Assembly: GCA_900545755.1 (NCBI GenBank)
Contig: URAG01000011.1
Span: forward strand, 1-41,520
DNA: 41,520 nt
DNA from: an uncultured Cloacibacillus sp.
Lineage (GTDB): Bacteria; Synergistota; Synergistia; Synergistales; Synergistaceae
Direction of reading: 5' to 3'
Part shown: positions 16,623 to 24,945 of the stretch, one piece after another
How the letters are laid out: each line of letters starts with the position of its first letter
How positions within the stretch are numbered: the stretch's first letter is position 1
Translations under genes and position numbers: made by a program
The notes under the pieces: generated by a model
What the model was told of the DNA's origin: nothing
Database searches by the model: none
Seen by the model: the letters and a program-made list of their open reading frames with translations, nothing else

Positions 16623-18038
16623 CTATTTTATCAGCCCCAGCAGCCTCCAGTACGGAATACTGACGAGCACTCCCGCTAACGCTACGATGTTGTAGGCGAA
16701 ACAGTAGCGCACACTCTTAGTGAAGTCGAGCTTGTCGTCGCCGCCCGCCGAGGCGAAGCCGGCGAGGTAGTTGACGTTCTGATAGCGGGCGAACCACGGC
16801 TGACAGAATATGTACGTACACATCGCGAGTATCCACGGGCTTATGCCCTCAGCCTCGCAAAAGGGCGAGAGCACAACAATGTAGAGCGTGAAGCAGGTCA
16901 GCGGGTCGATGATGATGAAGCGCGTCGCGACCATCGCGCCCGCGACGGCGGTCAAAAAGAGGTACGGGTTGGAAATCACGCCGGCAAGCGACGAGGCGAA
17001 GTTGTCGCCTATCCATTTGTCTATTCCGACGGCGCTTATCGCGTGCGTCATGTTTATCGCGCAGCCGACGAAGGCGATTAGGCTCCATGAAATGTGCGTG
17101 TTATAGTCGACCTTATTGATGACGCCGAAGGACATCAGCAGCCCCATGCCCATGAGCGCAGGAACGACGGATGGGATGTCAAGCTGGCGTTCGAAAACCC
17201 AGCAGAGCATGCAGATGCCGACTACGGCGATGGTGATTTTCTCGTCGCGCGAGACTGGGCCGAGATCGTGCAGCATTTCGTTGATGTGTTCGCGGCTTAT
17301 CTCTATTTTATGCTTCGGCTTATAGAGCAGCGAGATGGAGGCGAATGCCCCGAGAAAGGTTACTATGCCCCATGGCAGCATAGCTACGGTCCAGCGCACG
17401 AGAGTCAGCTCTCCGCGTATATGCTCGGGCATGAGGTTCAATATAACGTAGGAGAAGTACGATGCGCTCATCAGTATCGGCGACATGAGCGAGTAGCTAG
17501 TGTACATCGCGCACCATATTCCGCTCATGCCCCACGAACGGTCCTCGAGGCCGAGACGCTCGCCTACGTCGGTCGCGAGCGCGCCTGCGACTGCAACCTT
17601 CGCCGTCGTCGACGGGATAAAGGGAGACAGCACGACGCCCGAAGCGAGCATTGCAAACACCTGGCCGCTGAAGGTCGGAGAGCAGAGCTTCATCGTGCAG
17701 AGCGCCACGCGCGTCAGCAGCCCGGACTTCGTCACCGCCGTCCCGATACCGAGCGCCCCGACAAGCAGCCAGACCGTCGTGCCCGTGAACGACTCAAAAG
17801 CCTGCTGAAACGGCATGATGTGCAGCACTACCCACATGCAGCTCATCATCATAAGGACGACGAAGTCAGGAATGAAGCGGAGTATGAGGTTCAGCAGCGT
17901 CCATACGAGCAGCCCCGCCACCCACATCGCCTCCGTACCAAGCCCCGCCGGAGGCGGCGACAGCGCGACGCCGGCGCTCACAGCTATGGAAAAGGCCTCT
18001 AAAAGCAGTTTTTTGTATAAGACATGCATGACGTTCAT
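16623..18038 (-). CDS. SLC13/DASS-type anion transporter
   Basis: The protein has 471 residues with about 12 membrane segments. It resembles the divalent anion:Na+ symporter (SLC13/CitT) group: the SPFIPSTTAKVAV segment near residue 137 corresponds to the first SNT-type substrate motif, and the C-terminal half repeats the hairpin architecture. Substrates in the family are di- and tricarboxylates or sulfate. The ATG at 18038 has AGAGGA five bases upstream on the minus strand. It is divergent from the corrinoid protein gene across 237 bases containing a minus-strand TATAAT (18093-18098), so co-regulation with the methyl-transfer locus is possible. Confidence 0.78.
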   Translation of the reverse strand: MNVMHVLYKKLLLEAFSIAVSAGVALSPPPAGLGTEAMWVAGLLVWTLLNLILRFIPDFVVLMMMSCMWVVLHIMPFQQAFESFTGTTVWLLVGALGIGTAVTKSGLLTRVALCTMKLCSPTFSGQVFAMLASGVVLSPFIPSTTAKVAVAGALATDVGERLGLEDRSWGMSGIWCAMYTSYSLMSPILMSASYFSYVILNLMPEHIRGELTLVRWTVAMLPWGIVTFLGAFASISLLYKPKHKIEISREHINEMLHDLGPVSRDEKITIAVVGICMLCWVFERQLDIPSVVPALMGMGLLMSFGVINKVDYNTHISWSLIAFVGCAINMTHAISAVGIDKWIGDNFASSLAGVISNPYLFLTAVAGAMVATRFIIIDPLTCFTLYIVVLSPFCEAEGISPWILAMCTYIFCQPWFARYQNVNYLAGFASAGGDDKLDFTKSVRYCFAYNIVALAGVLVSIPYWRLLGLIK

Positions 18039-18275
18039 TTCCTCTTGCTTCCAAAGATTTATTGCCGTGTACGGCTATAAAGACGATCATAATTATAGTT
18101 TCGTATCCGCAAAGAAACGTAAAAAAAATATTGACTTTTTTGTAATCGAAGAAAAACTCATGCTCTCTTTTCCGCCTCTTTTTGCATACCTTTTGCAGGC
18201 GGCTGTTAATCTTCTAAGCGTCAGGCAAATGCAAGACCACAAATTAAAAAACAATAAAAACGGAGGTAACGACAA

Positions 18276-18902
18276 ATGTCAATAGCGCAGGTTCGTCAGT
18301 ATATGGTAGAAGGCGACGGAGACGCGGCGGTAGCTCTCGTAAAAGAGCTTATCGAGAAAGGAACCCCCGCAAAGGATATAATGGCCGGACTTACGGAAGA
18401 AATGGGAATCCTCGGACAGAAGTTCGAGAACTTCGAAGTTTTCCTTCCCGACCTCATGATCGCCGGAGACGCTTTTATGCAGATCATGTCGGTGCTTAAG
18501 GAGCACCTTGTAACCGCCAGCGAAGGCGCGGCGAAGACCGTCATCATCGGAACGGTCAAGGGCGACTACCACGACATCGGAAAGAATATCGTCGGCATAG
18601 TCCTCCAGGCCAACGGATTCAACGTGGTAGACCTCGGCGCAGACGTCGACCCGGTCGCCTACCTCGAAGCGGCCCGCAAAGAGAAAGCCGACGTCGTCGG
18701 ACTCTCCGCCCTTATGACCACCACGATGCCCGGACAGGAAGAGTTCATCAAGCTCGTAGCCGACGCCGGAGATAAGGGCAAGTACCTCGTCTGCGTAGGC
18801 GGAGCCCCGACCTCCGTCGAATGGGCCGAGCGCATCGGCGCCGACGTGTGGTCGTTCGACGCTTTCGAGTGCGCCGCGAAACTCAAGAAGCTCCTTGCGT
18901 AA
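18276..18902 (+). CDS. Corrinoid (cobalamin-binding) methyl-carrier protein, MtmC/MtbC-like
   Basis: The protein has 208 residues, with CGGAGG upstream of the ATG. Residues 1-85 form the helical cap domain of methyltransferase corrinoid proteins, and residues 86-208 form the Rossmann-like B12 domain. The lower axial ligand motif DxHxxG is GDYHDIG, with His99. The SALMTTTMPG and GGAPTS loops that contact the corrin tail are present. It carries a methyl group on cobalt between the substrate methyltransferase and the second methyltransferase. It lies 49 bases before the MtmB homologue and is very probably its partner. The upstream 237-base spacer has a TTGACT (18131-18136) but no convincing matching -10. 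Confidence 0.93.
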   Translation: MSIAQVRQYMVEGDGDAAVALVKELIEKGTPAKDIMAGLTEEMGILGQKFENFEVFLPDLMIAGDAFMQIMSVLKEHLVTASEGAAKTVIIGTVKGDYHDIGKNIVGIVLQANGFNVVDLGADVDPVAYLEAARKEKADVVGLSALMTTTMPGQEEFIKLVADAGDKGKYLVCVGGAPTSVEWAERIGADVWSFDAFECAAKLKKLLA

Positions 18903-18951
18903 TTAAACCGGTAGACAGCATTACGAATATAGGATTGGAGGAAAAATAATC

Positions 18952-20343
18952 ATGTCAACGTTCAGAATGTGGGAAGTATTCGCGAAGGCAGACGACGGCC
19001 CGTTCTATAAAGACCAGGGAGAGTGGATGCTCAAGTCCTTCATCCCCAACATCCGCAGAGTCGTTAAGGAATACAACATCAAATACGACGGGAAGACGAT
19101 AGTCAACCAGGACGACGCCCTCGCCGACAGAGTGTGGGCCGCCGCGAAGGACTTCTTCGTTTCGACCGGCGTCTACAACCAGGACACCCACCGCGTAATG
19201 CTCTTCACCGAGCGCGAAGTCAACGAAGTCCTCTACACCAAGCGCCCGAAGTACCTCATCGGCGCAGGACACGACCAGCGCTGGCTCCAGGTCCGCGGCG
19301 TAGAAGATAAAGAGCGCCGCCCGTTCCACCTCTTCAGCCCCGACGCGAACTTCAGCACCGACATCCATAAGAAGGCCTGCATGGCCTACCTCAAGGAGCC
19401 CCTCCTTGACGGTCTCTGCGCTCCTCTGCTTGAGGACTTCATGGGCCGTAAGGCGACCTCGCAGAACCCGACCGAAGTCGCCGCCGCTATGGAGCACGCG
19501 ATGAACCTCCGCGACGCCCAGCGTCTCGTCGGCAAGCCGGATGTGTGGACGGTCTCCGTCGGCACCGCGGAATCTGCGCAGGCTCAGATAGCCGCAGGGA
19601 ACCCGGTCTGGGGCGTCCGCCAGTCGCACCTCGACGGCCGTATGGTCTCCATCCTCACCGAGATGACGACCAACAACGCGATGCTCAACAAGTCGCTCCA
19701 CTACCGCTCGTACGGTAACGTCTTCGGCAACCTCTGCGGAGCCATCTTCGGCGGACACGCTGGCGGCACCGAAGGCACCCTCGTCCTTCAGACGGCCTAC
19801 AACATCGAAGGCGCTTGCCTCTACGGTTCTTGCTGGGCTCTGAACTTCCCGTTCCACCTCAAGTGGCAGTCGACGACGACCAGAGAACTTCTCTGGCTCC
19901 AGAGCGTTCTCAGCCAGGCTATGTCGCGCAACTCAAACCTTATTTTCCTCAACAACCTATTTGCGAACGCAGGCCCAGGCACCGACCAGCTCTACTGGGA
20001 GTGCGCCAACCACGCCCTCGCGACCGAGTGCTCCGGCGGTAACCCGTGGGGCGCCGCGACCTGCCGCAACAAGTTCACCGACATGGCGACGCCGCTTGAG
20101 TCGCGCTTCTACCACGAGACATCCGAGGCTTCATTCAAGATGCGCCTCAGCAGATCCAAGGCCGAAGAGATATGCCAGAAGATCATGGAGAAGTATGAAA
20201 AGCTCATCCCCATCGACAACTACGGCAAACACATTCAGGAAGTTTACGATATGGATCGTATCGTACCGCGTCAGGAATACCTCGACCAGTACAACCGTAT
20301 GCGCGACGAGCTCTCCAAGCTCGGCGTTGAGTACGCCTACTAA
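18952..20343 (+). CDS. MtmB-superfamily methylamine-type methyltransferase lacking pyrrolysine
   Basis: The protein has 463 residues, close to archaeal MtmB (about 458), with GGAGG before the ATG. Conserved blocks recalled from MtmB are clear: FGGHAGGTEG (266-275, MtmB FGGYAGGIEE), WALNFPFHLKWQSTTTRE (295-312, MtmB WHLDGPVHIRWGSTNTRE), AGPGTD (340-345) and ESRFYHE. MtmB methylates its corrinoid protein from monomethylamine using pyrrolysine 202, encoded by UAG. Here the equivalent stretch is TVSVGTAESAQAQ (200-212): residue 202 is Ser (codon TCC, 19555-19557), and the whole frame has no amber codon. Without pyrrolysine, monomethylamine is an unlikely substrate, as with non-pyrrolysine MttB relatives that demethylate betaines. 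The true substrate is unknown. Confidence 0.88.
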   Translation: MSTFRMWEVFAKADDGPFYKDQGEWMLKSFIPNIRRVVKEYNIKYDGKTIVNQDDALADRVWAAAKDFFVSTGVYNQDTHRVMLFTEREVNEVLYTKRPKYLIGAGHDQRWLQVRGVEDKERRPFHLFSPDANFSTDIHKKACMAYLKEPLLDGLCAPLLEDFMGRKATSQNPTEVAAAMEHAMNLRDAQRLVGKPDVWTVSVGTAESAQAQIAAGNPVWGVRQSHLDGRMVSILTEMTTNNAMLNKSLHYRSYGNVFGNLCGAIFGGHAGGTEGTLVLQTAYNIEGACLYGSCWALNFPFHLKWQSTTTRELLWLQSVLSQAMSRNSNLIFLNNLFANAGPGTDQLYWECANHALATECSGGNPWGAATCRNKFTDMATPLESRFYHETSEASFKMRLSRSKAEEICQKIMEKYEKLIPIDNYGKHIQEVYDMDRIVPRQEYLDQYNRMRDELSKLGVEYAY

Positions 20344-20372
20344 TATATTCGGAACGATACTAAATATTCACG

Positions 20373-20398
20373 CAAAGAGGCGCTTATGCGCCTCTTTG
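20373..20398 (+). terminator. Perfect hairpin between the MtmB homologue and the UroD-thioredoxin gene
   Basis: CAAAGAGGCGC (20373-20383) and GCGCCTCTTTG (20388-20398) form an 11-base perfect stem with a TTAT loop. The bases after it (TAATAAAT) are not a clean T-run. It is either a leaky terminator or a 3' stabilising stem giving excess corrinoid protein and MtmB homologue over the downstream enzyme. Confidence 0.65.
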
Positions 20399-20451
20399 TA
20401 ATAAATAGCCCCGGCTGACGGAAGCCGGCAAAAAACAAACGAGGTGAACTT

Positions 20452-21822
20452 ATGAACGGCAAAGAAAGAGTCCTCAAGGCGCTGCGCTTCGAAGAGGTCG
20501 ACCGCGTACCGTGGGTTCCATTCACAGGGGTGCATGTCGCCAAGCTCGTCGGCTCCGACGCGGAGGAAATGCTTAAGAACGGGGATATCCTTGTGAACGC
20601 AGTTGAAACCGCCGCGAAGCGCTACTACGCAGACGGCGTCTGCTCCGCGTTCGACCTTCAGGCTGAAGCAGAAGTCCTCGGCTGCGGCCTCCACTGGAGC
20701 AAAAACAACCCGCCGGCGGTTACGGGCCACGTGCTCGCGCAGGGCAAGACGCTGGAAGACCTCCCAGAGTTCACGAAAGACAAGGGGCGTCTCCCGATGT
20801 TCTTCGACGCGACGAGGAAGCTTGTCGAAAGAATAGGCGACGAAGTCGCCGTCTTCGGCCTCTGCTGCGGCCCCTTCACGCTTGCGCTCCATCTGCGCGG
20901 CTCCGCCTTCATCATGGACATGATGAAGAAGCCGGACGAAGCTCACAAAGTACTGAAATTCTGCGCCGAGATTACGCGCCGCATGGGCGAATGGTATATG
21001 GAGACAGGCGCCCACGTCGTCGCCGTCGTAGACCCGATGACTAGCCAGATAGCGCCCAAGCATTTCGAAGCCTTCGTATCGCCGTACGTGAAGCCCGTCA
21101 TAGACGAAGTACACGGCAAGGGCGGCATAGTAACACTCTTCTGCTGCGGCAACGCGACGAAGAACATCGAGCTTATGATGCAGAGCAAGCCCGACGCGGT
21201 AGCCTTCGACGAACAGGTAGACCTCCAGTTCGTCAAGGACCTCGCCTATAAGTACAACGTCGCTTTCGAAGGCAACATACCGCTTACGACGACGCTGCTC
21301 TTTGGTTCGCCGCGCGAGTGCGTCGCCGACGTGAAGAAGCGCATAGAAATCGGAGGCAGGCGCGGATATATCCTGTCGCCCGGCTGCGACCTCCCCTACG
21401 ACACTCCGTTCTACAACCTTGAGGCCGTCGGGAAATTCGCCGCGACCGGCGAAGAGCCCACAGACACGTCGGGCTTTATGTCCCTAGAAGAGGCTTTGCA
21501 GAACGCCGAAGAGGCCGGCGACGTCTTTGAGGACGTGAAGATAGAGCCAGGCAAGGTCTTCGTTGAAATCGTAACGCTCGACTCGGAAGGCTGCGCGCCG
21601 TGCCAGTATATGTGCGAAGCCGTCAAGAGCGTCGCGCCGCATTACGGCGAAAAGCTCACGTGGCGCGAATCGCTTATCAAAAGCGCGGCAGGCATTAAGC
21701 GCACGCAGGCCCTCGGCGTATCAACTCTGCCGACTCTCCTTATCAACAACGAGGTCGTCTTCGACAATATCACGCCGACCGCCGAAGCTCTGATGAAAGA
21801 GATAGACAAGAGGCTCAAGTAG
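20452..21822 (+). CDS. UroD/MtaA-like methyltransferase fused to a thioredoxin-fold domain
   Basis: The protein has 456 residues. Residues 1-340 form a uroporphyrinogen-decarboxylase-fold domain of the MtaA/MtbA/CmuA type, which takes the methyl group from a corrinoid protein to CoM, folate or another acceptor. The zinc site is altered: the usual HxCGN reads FCCGN (230-234), so Phe replaces His while Cys232 and Cys312 (SPGCD) remain, with an extra Cys231. Residues about 366-456 form a thioredoxin-like domain with CAPC (381-384) and a cis-Pro in STLPTLLIN (Pro427). The fusion suggests redox control of the thiolate site or a disulfide-linked acceptor. The ribosome site is GAGGTG. It is followed by a terminator. 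Confidence 0.87.
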   Translation: MNGKERVLKALRFEEVDRVPWVPFTGVHVAKLVGSDAEEMLKNGDILVNAVETAAKRYYADGVCSAFDLQAEAEVLGCGLHWSKNNPPAVTGHVLAQGKTLEDLPEFTKDKGRLPMFFDATRKLVERIGDEVAVFGLCCGPFTLALHLRGSAFIMDMMKKPDEAHKVLKFCAEITRRMGEWYMETGAHVVAVVDPMTSQIAPKHFEAFVSPYVKPVIDEVHGKGGIVTLFCCGNATKNIELMMQSKPDAVAFDEQVDLQFVKDLAYKYNVAFEGNIPLTTTLLFGSPRECVADVKKRIEIGGRRGYILSPGCDLPYDTPFYNLEAVGKFAATGEEPTDTSGFMSLEEALQNAEEAGDVFEDVKIEPGKVFVEIVTLDSEGCAPCQYMCEAVKSVAPHYGEKLTWRESLIKSAAGIKRTQALGVSTLPTLLINNEVVFDNITPTAEALMKEIDKRLK

Positions 21823-21829
21823 TATGCCC

Positions 21830-21860
21830 GCGCGCCCCGTCGCAGGGGCGCGCCTTCGTT
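21830..21860 (+). terminator. Terminator-like hairpin after the UroD-thioredoxin gene
   Basis: GCGCGCCCC (21830-21838) and GGGGCGCGC (21845-21853) form a perfect nine-base stem followed by CTTCGTTT. The T-run is weak. Confidence 0.65.
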
Positions 21861-21949
21861 TCACGCCGCCGGGAAATTATTATGATTTGCCGTGCGGACC
21901 TATTTAGTTTATTATTATGAAACCCAGATAAAGAAACGGAGGAACAGAA

Positions 21950-23485
21950 ATGGCAACAACAGACAAGAAACCCAGCTTTGCGGTGGCGCTCGGAACGTTC
22001 GTCATCATTGCCGCTATTATCGCCTACGGGCTGCTCGGGCTCGGGCTCGACGCCCACGTGCCTATCGCGATGGCGGCGACCGTCGCTGCGTTCATAGGAA
22101 AGTTCGTCGTCGGAGTTTCCTGGGAGGATATGGAAATCGCCGTATTCAACGCCATAACATCCTCACTCGGCGCGCTCCTGATACTGATAACGATAGGCAT
22201 GCTCGTCGGATCTTGGGTGCAGGCCGGCGTCGTCCCTGGACTTATCTACTACGGCTTTAATCTTCTTTCGCCGGGCATTTTCCTTCTCGCTTCGCTGCTC
22301 ATATGCTCGATAATAGGCATCGCTATAGGAGCCTCATGGGGCGTCGGCGCGACTGTCGGCGTCGCTCTGATAGGCATAGCGGCGGGCCTCGACATTCCAG
22401 CGCCGCTGACGGCGGGATTCATCATTTCCGGCGCATACCTCGGAGACAAGATGTCTCCGCTTTCCGACACAACGAACCTAGCGCCAGCAGTATCGGGGTC
22501 GAACCTCTTCGACCACATCCGCGCCATGATGTGGACCACATTGCCGTCGTACCTCATCGTCTGCGTAATAGCGATAGTCATCGGAATGCAGTATTCCAGC
22601 GGCGGAGATAATTTCGACGCAAGCCGCATCGTCGCCTTCCAGCAGATAATCGCCTCCGAATTCGACCTCAATCCTCTGTTCGTCGCGATTCCGCCTGTCG
22701 TAGTCATCGGTCTCGTCCTTCTCAAATGCCCCGCGATACCGGGCATGATCGCCGGGACGCTCTCCGCATCAGTCATCGCGATGTGTCACGGCGTCAGCCT
22801 CCACGACGCGATGAACGCGATACATTACGGCTATGAATCTACGGTGGCGACGGCGCTGGGCAGTGCAGACATTGCGAACGTCCCGGCGATACTTGCCGAG
22901 CACGGCATCACCGGCGTCAGCCCTGAACTCGCGCACGAAGTCGGCGGCATGGTCGCGGAGCTTCTGAACCGCGGCGGCATCGACAGCATGATGTGGTCGC
23001 TTTCGATGATCATGATAGCGCTCGTACTCGGCGGTATTATGGAACGCTGCGGCTATCTGAGCGTCATGCTCAACCCGCTGCTCTACAAGGTCCGCCGCGT
23101 GGGCGACTTCATCCTCCTCGTAGTAATCTCCTGCTTCGTCAGCAACTTCTTCCTCGGCGACCAGTACCTCGGAATAGTCGTCCCTGGACGCATGTTCCGC
23201 GAAGCCGTAGAAAAAAGCGATCTCTCGCCGCGTATGCTCTCCCGCACGCTTGAAGACAGCGGAACGCTGACGGCGGTCCTCATTCCGTGGACCGGCTGCG
23301 GAGCCTTCCAGTCGAACGCGCTCGGCGTGCCTACGCTCGAATACGCGCCATATTGTTTCCTGAACATAATCAACCCGATTTTCGCGGTAATCATCTCCTA
23401 CCTCGGCATCGGCGTTTACTGGGGCAAGGACAAGCACGACCACGTCGAGAGACGCACGGCGCTCTCCTTCGCGAAGGAAGCGTAG
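21950..23485 (+). CDS. nhaC: NhaC family Na+/H+ antiporter-type transporter
   Basis: The protein has 511 residues with 11-13 membrane segments and CGGAGG before the ATG. The NhaC signature GDKMSPLSDTTNLAP is present near residue 165-179, and the C-terminal half contains GDQYLGIVVPGRM and IPWTGCGAFQSNALG. NhaC relatives exchange Na+ for H+ or for organic substrates such as malate/lactate or amino acids. Lying inside the methyl-transfer locus, between terminators of the UroD fusion and the aminotransferase operon, it may import the methylated substrate or export the demethylated product. That role is inferred from position only. Confidence 0.88.
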   Translation: MATTDKKPSFAVALGTFVIIAAIIAYGLLGLGLDAHVPIAMAATVAAFIGKFVVGVSWEDMEIAVFNAITSSLGALLILITIGMLVGSWVQAGVVPGLIYYGFNLLSPGIFLLASLLICSIIGIAIGASWGVGATVGVALIGIAAGLDIPAPLTAGFIISGAYLGDKMSPLSDTTNLAPAVSGSNLFDHIRAMMWTTLPSYLIVCVIAIVIGMQYSSGGDNFDASRIVAFQQIIASEFDLNPLFVAIPPVVVIGLVLLKCPAIPGMIAGTLSASVIAMCHGVSLHDAMNAIHYGYESTVATALGSADIANVPAILAEHGITGVSPELAHEVGGMVAELLNRGGIDSMMWSLSMIMIALVLGGIMERCGYLSVMLNPLLYKVRRVGDFILLVVISCFVSNFFLGDQYLGIVVPGRMFREAVEKSDLSPRMLSRTLEDSGTLTAVLIPWTGCGAFQSNALGVPTLEYAPYCFLNIINPIFAVIISYLGIGVYWGKDKHDHVERRTALSFAKEA

Positions 23486-23532
23486 CGTAACTCGCGCCGC
23501 AGCCGCGGCGTAACGCGAAAAACATAAGACGC

Positions 23533-23571
23533 AGGACGAAGCCTTTGAAAGAAGAGCTTCGTCCTTTCTTT
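23533..23571 (+). terminator. Rho-independent terminator after nhaC
   Basis: AGGACGAAGC (23533-23542) and GCTTCGTCCT (23556-23565) form a perfect ten-base stem followed by TTCTTT. Confidence 0.88.
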
Positions 23572-23598
23572 AAATTATGAGAAACCGGAGGCGTACAG

Positions 23599-24945
23599 AT
23601 GAGAGACGTCAGCAAATCGCTTGAGATCGTCGCGCGAGACGAAAGATGGATCGCCCCGTCGTCGCGCTCACCCTACTACCCGTTCGCCGTCGAATCCGGC
23701 TCTGGCTCTATGCTGCGAGACGCGGACGGCAACGAATATATAGATTTCGCGGCGGGCGCGGCCTCGCTCAACACGGGGACATGCCATCCGAGGATAGTCG
23801 CGGCGATAAAGGAGCAGGCTGAAAAGCTGCTCTGCTACACCATCGGCTACATGTACGAAGAATCGTCCGTAGAGCTCGCCGAGAAGCTCGCCCAGATAAC
23901 CCCGGGCGATTTTCCGAAAAAAATCGCTTACGGGCTCTCCGGCTCCGACGCGATAGACGGCGCCATAAAGTTCGCGCGCAAGTACACAGGGCGCAGCGGC
24001 GTCATAACCTTCAAGACGGCCTATCACGGCGCGACCTACGGCGCGCTCTCCGCCTCCGCTATATCGCTCAACATGAGGCGCGGCATCGGGCCGATGCTGC
24101 CTGGCTTCCACCACTTCAGCTATCCGCAGTGCGCGAAATGCGCGTGGCATGAGAAGCCGGAGGACTGCTCGCTCGCATGCCTCGAAGAGATAAAGACGGC
24201 GTTTTCGCTCTACCTTCCGCCCGATGAAGTTGCGGCGGTCATCATAGAGCCTATAGGCGGGGACATCGGCCTCGTCGTGCCGCCCGCGCGCTGGGTGCGC
24301 GCCCTCGCCGCGCTCTGCCGCGAGCACGGAATCCTCTTCGTCTCAGACGAGGTGCAGCAGGGTATGGGGCGCACAGGCAAATGGTTCGCGATAGAGCATT
24401 TCGGCGTCGTCCCCGACATAATAGCGATAGCCAAGTCGCTCGCCTCCGGCATGCCGCTCTCCGCCGTCGTCATGCGCGCGGAGATAGCGGACTCGCTGCG
24501 CGACCCGGGCCACTGCATAACGCTCGCGGCCAACGCGGTCTGCTGCCGCGCGGCGCTGGAAACTATAAAAATCATCGAAGAAGAAAATTTAATTGAAAAA
24601 AGCGTCCGCACGGGCGAAAATATAAAGGCGAAGCTCGCGGAGATGAAAAAGACTCTGCCGCTTCTAGGCGAGACGCGCGGCCTCGGCTTAACGATAGCGC
24701 AGGAAATCGTCGATGAAAACGGCGCGCCGGACCGCAGCGCCTGCGCAAAGATATGCTACCGCTGCTGGGAGCGCGGGCTGATAATCACCTTCCTCAGCGA
24801 CAACGTGCTGAGGATACAGCCGCCGCTTGTAATCACGGACGATGAGACTGAGCGTGCGCTCGCGATACTGCGCGAATCTATAGAAGACTACAGAAACGGC
24901 CTGATAGGCGACGAAGTTCTTGAATTTGCGAGAGGATGGGCATAA
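23599..24945 (+). CDS. Class III PLP-dependent aminotransferase
   Basis: The protein has 448 residues and is of the 4-aminobutyrate/omega-amino-acid aminotransferase type. The cofactor Asp is in VSDEVQQGMGRTGKWFA, and the Schiff-base Lys is in IAIAKSLASGMPLSAV (near residue 278). An internal Cys-rich insert, CAKCAWHEKPEDCSLAC, is typical of the archaeal/anaerobe GABA-transaminase branch. These enzymes transfer an omega- or alpha-amino group to 2-oxoglutarate or pyruvate. GGAGG precedes the ATG. The stop overlaps the start of the reactivase gene (TAATG), so it is translationally coupled to corrinoid-maintenance genes, which suggests it processes the amine released by demethylation. Confidence 0.87.
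   Translation: MRDVSKSLEIVARDERWIAPSSRSPYYPFAVESGSGSMLRDADGNEYIDFAAGAASLNTGTCHPRIVAAIKEQAEKLLCYTIGYMYEESSVELAEKLAQITPGDFPKKIAYGLSGSDAIDGAIKFARKYTGRSGVITFKTAYHGATYGALSASAISLNMRRGIGPMLPGFHHFSYPQCAKCAWHEKPEDCSLACLEEIKTAFSLYLPPDEVAAVIIEPIGGDIGLVVPPARWVRALAALCREHGILFVSDEVQQGMGRTGKWFAIEHFGVVPDIIAIAKSLASGMPLSAVVMRAEIADSLRDPGHCITLAANAVCCRAALETIKIIEEENLIEKSVRTGENIKAKLAEMKKTLPLLGETRGLGLTIAQEIVDENGAPDRSACAKICYRCWERGLIITFLSDNVLRIQPPLVITDDETERALAILRESIEDYRNGLIGDEVLEFARGWA

Noticed and set aside
17094..18002. 302-codon plus-strand frame opposite the SLC13 carrier
   Set aside because: The translation is Arg/His-rich and low in hydrophobics, while the minus strand encodes a clear membrane transporter with a good ribosome site.
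18952..20343. Possible amber readthrough (pyrrolysine) in the MtmB homologue
   Set aside because: The frame is continuous over 463 codons with TCC at the equivalent position, so no pyrrolysine is needed.
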